Positions 28,085 through 35,289 of a DNA stretch of 64,000 nucleotides are shown here, one piece after another; the stretch's first letter is position 1, and each line of letters begins with the position of its first letter. The stretch spans positions 124,001 through 188,000 of the forward strand of contig CAKORX010000001.1 of the NCBI GenBank assembly GCA_934101645.1, read 5' to 3'. The notes below the pieces were generated by a model. The model was not told the DNA's origin, did no database searches, and saw nothing but the letters and a program-made list of their open reading frames with translations. The stretch is from an uncultured Bacilli bacterium (GTDB taxonomy: Bacteria > Bacillota_I > Bacilli_A > RF39 > UBA660). The translations under genes were made by a program, and so were the position numbers.

Positions 28085-28100
28085 TATGGGAATTCCCATA
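28085..28100. repeat. 16-bp palindrome upstream of the mobC-like gene
   Basis: TATGGGAATTCCCATA, 32 bp before the start codon at 28132. Candidate operator or part of oriT. Confidence 0.5.
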
Positions 28101-28131
28101 CCCTTAAATTTTAGAAAGGAGACTTTAAATT

Positions 28132-28506
28132 ATGAGAATAAGAAATAATAAAGTTAATGTGTTTTTAAGTGATGATGAAAAATTTATTTTGAAAAGAGAT
28201 TCTTCAAGACTAAACTTATCTCAATCTGAATATATTAGAAATTTAATTATAGGAAATAAGATTAAAGTTCCAGAAGTTAAAGAAGAACCCAAACCTAAAA
28301 AAGATGAATATGTTATTGAAAACATTGTTAAAGCATTAGAAGAAAATATTGAATGCTTAACTAAAGTAAAGAATCGATTTCATTATCTTGGATATTTTGA
28401 AGATGAACGAGCAATAGGAACTAAAATTGAATTCTTAAAGATACAAAATAGTATGATAGAAAAATATTTATCATCTATTAGAAATGATAAAGACAATGCC
28501 AACTAG
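28132..28506 (+). CDS. MobC-like relaxosome / ribbon-helix-helix protein
   Basis: 124 residues. The N-terminus (KVNVFLSDDEKFILKRDSSR then LSQSEYIRNLIIG) matches the beta-strand plus two helices of MobC-type mobilisation proteins, which bind oriT and help the relaxase. A charged helical C-terminus follows. AGAAAGGAGAC is a strong ribosome site. No relaxase gene is present in the element, so transfer would need a relaxase in trans, or the protein is only a DNA-binding regulator. Confidence 0.7.
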   Translation: MRIRNNKVNVFLSDDEKFILKRDSSRLNLSQSEYIRNLIIGNKIKVPEVKEEPKPKKDEYVIENIVKALEENIECLTKVKNRFHYLGYFEDERAIGTKIEFLKIQNSMIEKYLSSIRNDKDNAN

Positions 28507-28526
28507 CATTGTCTTATGTTATATAA

Positions 28527-29033
28527 TTATTTCAATTTTAACATATATAATTTTCTTAAAAATCCATTTGATAAAGTAGTTTGTTTTACAAACTCTAAAC
28601 CAACTTTTTCAAGAGTTTTACAACTGCCAATATTATCTGGATGAGCCATAGAAATGATATAATCAAATCCTAAATCTTTTGCAAGTTGTAATTCCATAGT
28701 TTGTAATTTAGTAGTAATTCCATTTCCTCTATACTCTGGTAAAACTAAATTACCACCTAATTCACAAATCTTAAATTCTGTTAGTCCAAATTCTTCTTTA
28801 AAATCTGCTAACATATCTTGTGAAATATATAGTTGTGCCATACCAACAAGTTTTTCTCCATCATAAGCACCATATAAAGGTGCATAATTTACTTCATCAA
28901 ACATACTATCTAATTCCCATTGTTCGTATGGAATAAAATATGCTTGATCAGGCAATCCTTTTAAAACAACATCAATAAGTTTAAATAATTGTTCCTTATC
29001 TTTTTCTTCTATTTTCTTATAAATTAAATCCAT
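28527..29033 (-). CDS. GNAT-family N-acetyltransferase
   Basis: About 168 residues from ATG 29033 (MDLIYKK), which has GGAGGAAAA before it. The acetyl-CoA loop is visible in the LPEYRGNGITTKLQTMEL segment (Q/RxxGxG/A type), followed by NIGSCKTLEKVGL. The substrate is unknown. It follows the serine hydrolase gene by 19 bp on the minus strand, opposite to the other element genes, so the two form a cargo pair. Confidence 0.88.
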   Translation of the reverse strand: MDLIYKKIEEKDKEQLFKLIDVVLKGLPDQAYFIPYEQWELDSMFDEVNYAPLYGAYDGEKLVGMAQLYISQDMLADFKEEFGLTEFKICELGGNLVLPEYRGNGITTKLQTMELQLAKDLGFDYIISMAHPDNIGSCKTLEKVGLEFVKQTTLSNGFLRKLYMLKLK

Positions 29034-29052
29034 AATTTTTTCCTCCATTAAC

Positions 29053-29988
29053 TTATATTAAATTTCTTAATATTTCAGTAACGTTTTTCATATCTTTTTC
29101 TGTTGACATTATAGTTATCAATAAATTCTTATCTTTATTTAAAATGATATATTGTCCGTTTGAACCATCTCTAAAAATATAACCATCTCTTGATATAAAT
29201 GTAAAATATCCTATTCCTATTTTAGGTAATACTCTTTCAGATTTATAAGCAGATGGTGTTTCTAATTTCATAGAACACATTTCTTTTATCCAATTGCTCG
29301 AAATAATTTGATTATTATCATATTTACCTTCGTTTAGTAATAATTGACCTATCTTATGAAAGTCAGAATGTTTAAGATATAATCCTGTAGCACCTGGACA
29401 ATATTTACCATAATTTTCCCATTTATAATCTAAAACGTTAAGTTTTTTAAATATGTTTTCATTAATAAAATCTGTTAAATTTTGATTAAAAGCCTCTTGA
29501 AAGAAAACAGATAAAATAAATGGTTCTACATTGTTATATGCAAATCTAGTTCCTACTTCATATGGAATATCATAATTTAATGCATAGTCTACTAATTTAT
29601 CCTTATCAATGTCTTGTATAAATCTTTCAGACATCATTTGTGTTTCATAACCAGTAGTATGAGTAAGTAAATCTTTTATAGTCCATTTTTTAATTTTATT
29701 AATATTACTTTTATTTATTATATTTGCTATATCTTTAATTATTGGGAAAACTTTAGTATTTAAAGTTAATGGTTCACCTGCAATTGATAATCCTTTATCA
29801 ATTGCTATTCCAATTGCCATAGCAACTAATAATTTTGCGCAACTTCTTAATTCGTGTAATTGTTCTTCTTTATAAAAATACTTTTCGGTTTTTCCGTTCT
29901 GTTCAATAAAAATACTATCAATATTTAAACTTTGCAAGGTTTTAGACAATATATCTATACTTTTAGTAACATCTTCTATATTAATCAC
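29053..29988 (-). CDS. Serine hydrolase of the beta-lactamase / class C PBP fold
   Basis: 311 residues from GTG 29988, with AAAGGAGGA 7 nt upstream; the in-frame TTG further out would translate the ribosome site itself. The active-site Ser-x-x-Lys is SCAK in ELRSCAKLLVAMAIG, and the Tyr-x-Asn is YNN in FAYNNVEP. There is no signal peptide, so it may be cytoplasmic. Relatives include esterases, D-aminopeptidases and beta-lactamase-like proteins. It is co-transcribed with the GNAT gene. Resistance cannot be claimed from these motifs. Confidence 0.85.
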   Translation of the reverse strand: MINIEDVTKSIDILSKTLQSLNIDSIFIEQNGKTEKYFYKEEQLHELRSCAKLLVAMAIGIAIDKGLSIAGEPLTLNTKVFPIIKDIANIINKSNINKIKKWTIKDLLTHTTGYETQMMSERFIQDIDKDKLVDYALNYDIPYEVGTRFAYNNVEPFILSVFFQEAFNQNLTDFINENIFKKLNVLDYKWENYGKYCPGATGLYLKHSDFHKIGQLLLNEGKYDNNQIISSNWIKEMCSMKLETPSAYKSERVLPKIGIGYFTFISRDGYIFRDGSNGQYIILNKDKNLLITIMSTEKDMKNVTEILRNLI

Positions 29989-30138
29989 TTTAAATCCTCC
30001 TTTCAACAAGTTTTAAAATACTATTAAAATTATACTATAAAACCTAAAAAAATTCTATATTTTGCCTCGTATTCATTTAAAATATGAGGTATTAATGATA
30101 TAATAGTTAAAAAACTTTTTTGAAAGGAGTGTGCAAAA

Positions 30139-30336
30139 ATGAATTTGACACAATGGGCTGAAATAGCTTCTATAATATCTTGTATTGTTTCTATAATAAG
30201 TTTATTTATTAGTATTAAAGCATTAAATGAAATAATTAATATAAAAATATCAATTAACAATGGAGAAAAACAATCTAATAATGCTAAATTAAGTTTTAAG
30301 TCGGATATAAAACAATCAAACAGCATAAGAAAGTGA
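30139..30336 (+). CDS. Small single-pass membrane protein paired with the TPR-GreAB-C-PIN-like gene
   Basis: 65 residues with AAAGGAGTG before the ATG and a TATAAT at 30099-30104. One helix spans about residues 8-28, then a polar tail ending in IKQSNSIRK. Its tail motif is echoed as VEQSNNINN at the start of the next protein, encoded by an 18-bp near-identical repeat. Only 7 bp separate the genes. It may hold the effector at the membrane or sense membrane damage; this is inference from layout. Confidence 0.7.
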   Translation: MNLTQWAEIASIISCIVSIISLFISIKALNEIINIKISINNGEKQSNNAKLSFKSDIKQSNSIRK

Positions 30337-30401
30337 GGCATAAATGGAAAATAGTAGTAAATTTAATTTATTTTCAAAAGTTGAACAATCAAACAACATA
30401 A
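30311..30401 (+). repeat. Two 18-bp near-identical copies flanking the gene junction
   Basis: 30311-30328 and 30384-30401 differ at one base of 18. They encode KQSNSI at the end of the first protein and EQSNNI near the start of the second, in the same reading phase relative to each gene. Confidence 0.6.
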
Positions 30402-33115
30402 ATAATTATAGTATTAGTTTAAGTGATGAGCAATTTAAAGAATACATGAAAGCGACCAAAAGTAATAATACGAAAACAGAAATTCAGAATATTATAAATT
30501 CAATTTTTGAAGATTCTGCCAATATAGTAAATAAAAAAGATTCTATATTTTATATAAATAAAAAGGATAAAGAAAAATTAGTAGGTTATATAGACAAACT
30601 TGAAACATTTAAAGTATTTTTCAACGAAAAAGAAGAACAAACAACTATATTTTATATTAATATGTTTAGTATTCTTATGCGAATTAATTGCAAAAGAATA
30701 TTATCTCTTTTTCACGAACTTCCAATTTATTTAAAATCAAATAATGAAATATTATATATTTATGGCTGTGCTTTATCAGAAAGTAAATTGTATGACGAGG
30801 CAATTGAAATTTTTGATGATTTATATAAAGAAAATAATAACATTTATGCATTTATTCAAAAACTATTATGTTTGCTTTTACAAAATAAATATTCTGATTT
30901 ATATGAACTTACTAAAAATATAAAAAAAGGAGATATAGACAATTATGGATATATAGCCTCTTACTATTTAATAGCAAAATGCGAAATACAAAAACTCACT
31001 GAAAGCGAAATAAAAAAACTTAATGCAAAATTTGGTGATAAACCGCTATTTTGTTCAACTGCTGCGATAATCATTTCAACAAAAATTAATAAAAAATCTA
31101 AAAGTATAAAAGAATATATAAAAGATGGGTTAAGAATATTAAATGATTTACCTTTCAATATATCTGCAACCACTATTTTTATAGAACAATGTTCAAGATT
31201 GAATGTTAATGAATATATTGTAAAATATTTAAATGATTATGCGGAAGAATCTGTACATTTGAATACAATATTATTAAATACTTTGATTAATCAAAAGAAT
31301 AAAAGTGAAAAAGATTTCAAAAACATGGAAAATGTAATTATTTTTCTTGAAAAAGAAAAAGCAGAAACAATCGATATAAATAAGGCAAAAGCACAGATTT
31401 GTTTGCAAAATCATAAAGAACTTGAAGCAATAACTTATTTAACTAAATCATTTGATTTAGAAGAAAATGAAGAAGTTGCCTATAAGTGTCTACAACTTAT
31501 AATAAATAACCATGATGATAATATAAATTCACAAAAATATATAGAATGTTTGAAGAAATCTAAAAGTCCCAAAATGGTAATGTTAGCTGCACATGGATTA
31601 CAATACCAAAAAAAACAAGCAGAAGCAAAAAACGAAGCAATTAAATCTCTATACTTGTTAGGAAATAATTTTGATGTTAATATTTATCGTTGGTTTTGGG
31701 GAATTTTCATGTTTGATGAAGATAAAAAAAATCCTAACTTGGATTATGTTACATGTAATTGTGCAGTTACTATAAAAAATAAGCTTAATAATAAAAAACA
31801 AGTAATAATAATTGATGAACACATATCAGAAACTTATAAAATAATGGATGCAATTTGCTATCCTACTTCAAATTTAATTTCTATAGAACTACTTAATCGT
31901 GAAAAAAATGAAGATGTAACTATTGAAGACGTATCCTACCAAATTATAGATATTATTAATAAAGATTGTTATATGTTAAGAAAAGTTATGGAAAAGTTAA
32001 GTAAAAAAAATAAGAATAACAAATTTTTCAAAGAATTTAAATATAGTGAAAATGATGACGACCCATTAAAAGAAATTCGAGAACTTTTAATTGAAGATAG
32101 AGAATATTTAAAGAAAAAATTTGATCAATATGATATAGAACAAAATACTAATCCTGGTGGTTACAATTCTTTACCTCTATCAAATTTCTGCGATAATGAA
32201 AAAAATTATCAATCAATAATAGAATTGTTATTATATAACAAAGATATGAAATTATACGCTGGTGAACCTAATTTGCTTGACTTAAATAACAACAAAATAG
32301 TTATTGATTTAACATCTTTAGTAGTTTTACAAGAATTAAATCAACTTGAATTATTATTACCATATGTAAAAAATATATATTTTACTAAATCTTTAAAAAA
32401 TAAAGTCAACTCTATTTTTCAAAAGGTTTCTAACGAAAAAGAAAAAACAATGAGAATATTTGTTGATGATGAAAATAACTTACATAGTACGGAAACAACT
32501 AAAGAAAGTAAAAAAAATAATGTGAACTTTTGGAGAGCAATATTATCATTAATAAATCAATGCAATATTGAAGAATTTGAAACTAACATGGATTCAGATA
32601 ATTTTGACAAGTCACAATTTGATATGTTTAATTTGGCTATTGATAAAAATATGATATATATATGTGATGATTTAACTATTAGAAAATTAGCATATGCAGT
32701 TAGTAAAGGAAATTTATTAATGACAAATTCTAGTAGTATAATAAATTTATTGCATGATACTAACCCCAGTGAATATATTAAAATAATGAACCAATTAACA
32801 GAATTTAAATATATTCATTGTATTGACTGTTTAAGTTTGTTTTATTTAACCTTAGATGTTTTAAATATGAGAAATAATGAAGAATATAAACAGTATTATA
32901 AAAAAATAATACAAAATATTTTACAATCAAAATTTTTATATGAGTGTCATATATCAACTATACAACAATTCTTATCTACAACATTTAGGTTATTTAAAAT
33001 TACAAAAGAATCTAATGAACTATTTGATATAATATTTGAAGAAACAAAAAATAAAAGTATTGAATATGCTATTCCTTTTGATATAAAAACAAGAAATGAG
33101 TTAATAGAAAATTAA
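30344..33115 (+). CDS. Large TPR-GreAB-C-PIN-like protein, candidate conflict/defence effector
   Basis: 923 residues, cytoplasmic. Residues about 70-460 are helical repeats of TPR type (for example YDEAIEIFDDLYKENNN and KELEAITYLTKSFDLEENEE). A middle beta-rich segment (about 480-545, VIIIDEH then ISIELLNREKNEDVTIED) resembles the GreA/GreB C-terminal fold. Residues about 650-800 look like a PIN nuclease, with acidic residues in IVIDLTSLVVL and IYICDDLTIRKLA. I recall a described domain set called TPR-GreAB-C-PIN in bacterial conflict systems; the match is by reading, not search. It is coupled to the small membrane protein upstream and is carried by a mobile element. An RNase effector is the likely role. 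Confidence 0.6.
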   Translation: MENSSKFNLFSKVEQSNNINNYSISLSDEQFKEYMKATKSNNTKTEIQNIINSIFEDSANIVNKKDSIFYINKKDKEKLVGYIDKLETFKVFFNEKEEQTTIFYINMFSILMRINCKRILSLFHELPIYLKSNNEILYIYGCALSESKLYDEAIEIFDDLYKENNNIYAFIQKLLCLLLQNKYSDLYELTKNIKKGDIDNYGYIASYYLIAKCEIQKLTESEIKKLNAKFGDKPLFCSTAAIIISTKINKKSKSIKEYIKDGLRILNDLPFNISATTIFIEQCSRLNVNEYIVKYLNDYAEESVHLNTILLNTLINQKNKSEKDFKNMENVIIFLEKEKAETIDINKAKAQICLQNHKELEAITYLTKSFDLEENEEVAYKCLQLIINNHDDNINSQKYIECLKKSKSPKMVMLAAHGLQYQKKQAEAKNEAIKSLYLLGNNFDVNIYRWFWGIFMFDEDKKNPNLDYVTCNCAVTIKNKLNNKKQVIIIDEHISETYKIMDAICYPTSNLISIELLNREKNEDVTIEDVSYQIIDIINKDCYMLRKVMEKLSKKNKNNKFFKEFKYSENDDDPLKEIRELLIEDREYLKKKFDQYDIEQNTNPGGYNSLPLSNFCDNEKNYQSIIELLLYNKDMKLYAGEPNLLDLNNNKIVIDLTSLVVLQELNQLELLLPYVKNIYFTKSLKNKVNSIFQKVSNEKEKTMRIFVDDENNLHSTETTKESKKNNVNFWRAILSLINQCNIEEFETNMDSDNFDKSQFDMFNLAIDKNMIYICDDLTIRKLAYAVSKGNLLMTNSSSIINLLHDTNPSEYIKIMNQLTEFKYIHCIDCLSLFYLTLDVLNMRNNEEYKQYYKKIIQNILQSKFLYECHISTIQQFLSTTFRLFKITKESNELFDIIFEETKNKSIEYAIPFDIKTRNELIEN

Positions 33116-33150
33116 ATTTGTAATGTTTATAAATAATTTAATATAAATTA

Positions 33151-33178
33151 TTGTAATAATTTTTATCTTTGATATAAT
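33151..33178 (+). promoter_or_regulatory. Promoter of the candidate small RNA
   Basis: TTGTAA (33151-33156), 16-bp spacer, TATAAT (33173-33178). No coding gene follows on this strand. Confidence 0.55.
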
Positions 33179-33184
33179 GAATTT

Positions 33185-33289
33185 ATCAGAGAGATTTAAT
33201 CAAATCTTATAGTCTTAATTTCGCATACGTGTATAGTTAAGGCTCCATTGAATATAACTTACGGCTTAATTGTTCGTAAGTTTTTTTGT
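33185..33289 (+). ncRNA. Candidate structured small RNA (about 105 nt)
   Basis: Between a promoter and an intrinsic terminator lie three stem-loops: AGATTT/AAATCT with an AATC loop (33192-33207), AGTCTTAA/TTAAGGCT (33211-33244) enclosing ATACGTGTAT, and the terminator AACTTACG/CGTAAGTT (33256-33282). No open frame of note. The right copy of the GCTCCATTGA repeat falls inside it, so part may be element end and part the original terminator of tRNA-Gly; a genuine RNA is not proven. Confidence 0.4.
33242..33251. repeat. Right direct repeat, candidate attR core
   Basis: GCTCCATTGA, identical to 25302-25311 at the tRNA-Gly end. It is followed 4 bp later by an intrinsic terminator that would suit a tRNA transcript. 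Confidence 0.5.
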
Positions 33290-33355
33290 TTAAATTAACC
33301 GCCGTTATTCATCAATAATTAATTTGTTCCTATGTATCTTATTTATTGTCATATA

Positions 33356-33390
33356 AAAACTCTATCTTAACATATTGAATAGAGTTTTTT
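33356..33390. terminator. Bidirectional terminator before the lipoprotein gene end
   Basis: AAAACTCTAT / ATAGAGTTTT perfect 10-bp stem, 13-nt loop, T-rich on both sides. Between 33290 and 33355 I see nothing coding. Confidence 0.8.
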
Positions 33391-33412
33391 ATTTTTTAGA
33401 GCCATAAACTGT

Positions 33413-33919
33413 TTAGTCAAAATACTCAGGTTCAGCACAAATACTTAAATCAACATTTAATTCATTTAATAATTTTTCTAATGCTTTATTAGTCGTTCCT
33501 TTTTCTACAGTATAATAATAACCATATCCTTGCTCCACATAAGTATTTCCCATATATATTTCATATTCTGGCAAATTATCCATTGCATGGGCTTTGTCAA
33601 CTTCAATGCCATCTTCCTTTACAATTTCTAAAACATCAAAATCAGTTTTACCTTTTATTGATTTAGAATATTCAAGCATACTTATACATGTTTCACCCGG
33701 TCTACATGCTTTATAAGCAGTAAATAGTTCGTAAGTACCATCTTTATATATGGAAAGTTCAACTGGAACACATGACTTATTTCCTGCACTAATAGACATT
33801 ACCATTTCTTGATGATCCTTTAAGATTTCATCTCCACCTAAATTACGTTTTTTTCCACAACCAGTTAATCCAAATAACATAAACATACAAATCAGAAATC
33901 CAAATAAAATTTTTTTCAA
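33413..33919 (-). CDS. Putative lipoprotein, unknown function
   Basis: 168 residues with a type II signal peptide: a hydrophobic stretch then the lipobox LTGC, giving lipidation at Cys20 or 21. The exported domain has four further Cys (CVPVE, CRPGETC, SICAE), suggesting disulfides. No catalytic motif. It is the first gene right of the presumed element and ends at a shared terminator. Function unknown. Confidence 0.75.
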   Translation of the reverse strand: MKKILFGFLICMFMLFGLTGCGKKRNLGGDEILKDHQEMVMSISAGNKSCVPVELSIYKDGTYELFTAYKACRPGETCISMLEYSKSIKGKTDFDVLEIVKEDGIEVDKAHAMDNLPEYEIYMGNTYVEQGYGYYYTVEKGTTNKALEKLLNELNVDLSICAEPEYFD

Positions 33920-33974
33920 CTTAAGTCCACCTCTACTATCAATAATATATCATTAATTTAATTAAAAATATATA

Positions 33975-35240
33975 TTATTGGTTAAGTATTTTTTTACAAA
34001 TCATTAAAATCCTTTCTTTACTATCTTCTTCTCTATATTTCGGAAGTAGTTTAAATTCGTCAAGTACCCAATATATTAACATTCTTTCTTCTAAATGATT
34101 TATACTATTAACTTCTGGATAATATTTTTTTACATAATCAAATAAATACCTGTAATCTTTAGGTTTTTGTAATGGATCCATTTCAATATTTGCCCATTTC
34201 CATGGTAAGTGTACACTCATAAATAATATTCTTAAATCAAAATCAAATGGTGCAATTATAGAATCATTAAAATCAATTAATTTTATATTTTGATTTTCAT
34301 CTATTAAAACGTTATCAAAATGTAAATCATTATGAATTAAACTAAATCTATTATCAGATAAAATTTCATCATACTTTTTAAGGGACTTAAAAATAATATT
34401 TCTCTCTTCATCATTAAACATATCAATGGCTTCATTAAATTTATCCAAAACTTTTTTCTTTATTAAATCACTCCAATTGCATGTTGGTAAATACTTTTTC
34501 TTATGAATACTTTTTAAAGACTTCATTAATTTTCTAATTAATTCTTCTTTTTGCAATTCATTCATTTTATACCAATAATAATAAATTGACTTTCCATTAA
34601 CTTTTTCAATAATTTCATAAACATAGGGTACAACATTTTTTGTCTTATCATATAGATAAAGTGTTGGAATACTTTCATTACCTTTATTAGAATTATAAAA
34701 GTTTGCCTCTATATCAAATAAATTTTCTTTATTTTTATCACCACAAATTTTTATTATATACTTATCATTTATGGAAAAAATGCTATTATTAAAACCAGCA
34801 TTAATTTCTTTAATACTTTTGATTTTACCAAATATATTATTATTTGCCAGTGCTATTTTTTCGGCGATTTCTTGACGTTCATTAATTAAATTTCGAGTTA
34901 CTTCAAAGATTTCAAATACTACTTTTGTATTTTCATTAAAATCTGGATTTATACTTTTGAAAAAACTAATATGTGCCTTTTTCCACTCATAAAAACTTCC
35001 TTCACCTTCTAAAGTTGCAAGATCCCCATTTATATTTTTAAATTCAGTTATAATTATTTTTTTAGTTTTTGTTACACAAGCTTTTTTTTCATTGTCAAAA
35101 ACTAACACTGACTCTTCATCATCTAAAGAATCATTTTCATCATATAAATAAGTTGTAGCCGTCTTTTTACCAGCTAGTACTAAATTTACTAATCTATCAT
35201 TATCTATTCCAAAATGCCACGTTTTTAATTTATTTTCCAT
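33975..35240 (-). CDS. Fusion of an ASCH domain and an aminoglycoside/choline kinase-like domain
   Basis: 421 residues in two parts. Residues 1-115 form an ASCH domain: LVLAGKKTATTYLYD with the Lys-Thr-Thr signature, the TEF strand, then EGSFYEWKKAHISFF and the closing FEIFEV. ASCH domains bind RNA or act as amidohydrolases such as YqfB. Residues about 130-415 are an APH/choline-kinase fold with the catalytic loop LIHNDLHFDN and the metal-binding LIDFNDS. Each is normally a separate protein. The open frame is continuous through the junction, so it is a true fusion. It may modify an RNA-related or nucleoside-like small molecule; substrate unknown. Confidence 0.8.
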   Translation of the reverse strand: MENKLKTWHFGIDNDRLVNLVLAGKKTATTYLYDENDSLDDEESVLVFDNEKKACVTKTKKIIITEFKNINGDLATLEGEGSFYEWKKAHISFFKSINPDFNENTKVVFEIFEVTRNLINERQEIAEKIALANNNIFGKIKSIKEINAGFNNSIFSINDKYIIKICGDKNKENLFDIEANFYNSNKGNESIPTLYLYDKTKNVVPYVYEIIEKVNGKSIYYYWYKMNELQKEELIRKLMKSLKSIHKKKYLPTCNWSDLIKKKVLDKFNEAIDMFNDEERNIIFKSLKKYDEILSDNRFSLIHNDLHFDNVLIDENQNIKLIDFNDSIIAPFDFDLRILFMSVHLPWKWANIEMDPLQKPKDYRYLFDYVKKYYPEVNSINHLEERMLIYWVLDEFKLLPKYREEDSKERILMICKKILNQ

Positions 35241-35258
35241 TTTATATCCTTATTTCAA

Positions 35259-35289
35259 ATAAAAAAACTGTAGATATTTTATTATCTAC
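35259..35289 (-). terminator. Terminator of the triple-repeat gene
   Basis: GTAGAT / ATCTAC stem followed on the minus strand by AGTTTTTTT, overlapping the gene's final codons. Confidence 0.75.

Larger units (their letters stand above)
25302..33251 (+). mobile_element. Probable integrative/mobilisable element inserted at the tRNA-Gly 3' end
   Basis: About 7.9 kb bounded by direct copies of GCTCCATTGA at 25302-25311 (tRNA 3' end) and 33242-33251. Contents: a 91-residue unknown, a large serine recombinase, TnpV, a MobC-like protein, GNAT acetyltransferase, serine hydrolase, a small membrane protein and a TPR-GreAB-C-PIN-like protein. The recombinase lies next to the left end, as in other integrative elements. 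The ends rest on one short repeat and gene content, so they are provisional. Confidence 0.5.

Noticed and set aside
33211..33247. Partial tRNA copy at the right element end
   Set aside because: A 7-bp acceptor-like stem and CCA are present but no T-arm or anticodon arm; only the 10-bp repeat matches tRNA-Gly.
33192..33289. Purine or other known riboswitch
   Set aside because: Conserved purine-switch core bases are absent and no coding gene follows on this strand.
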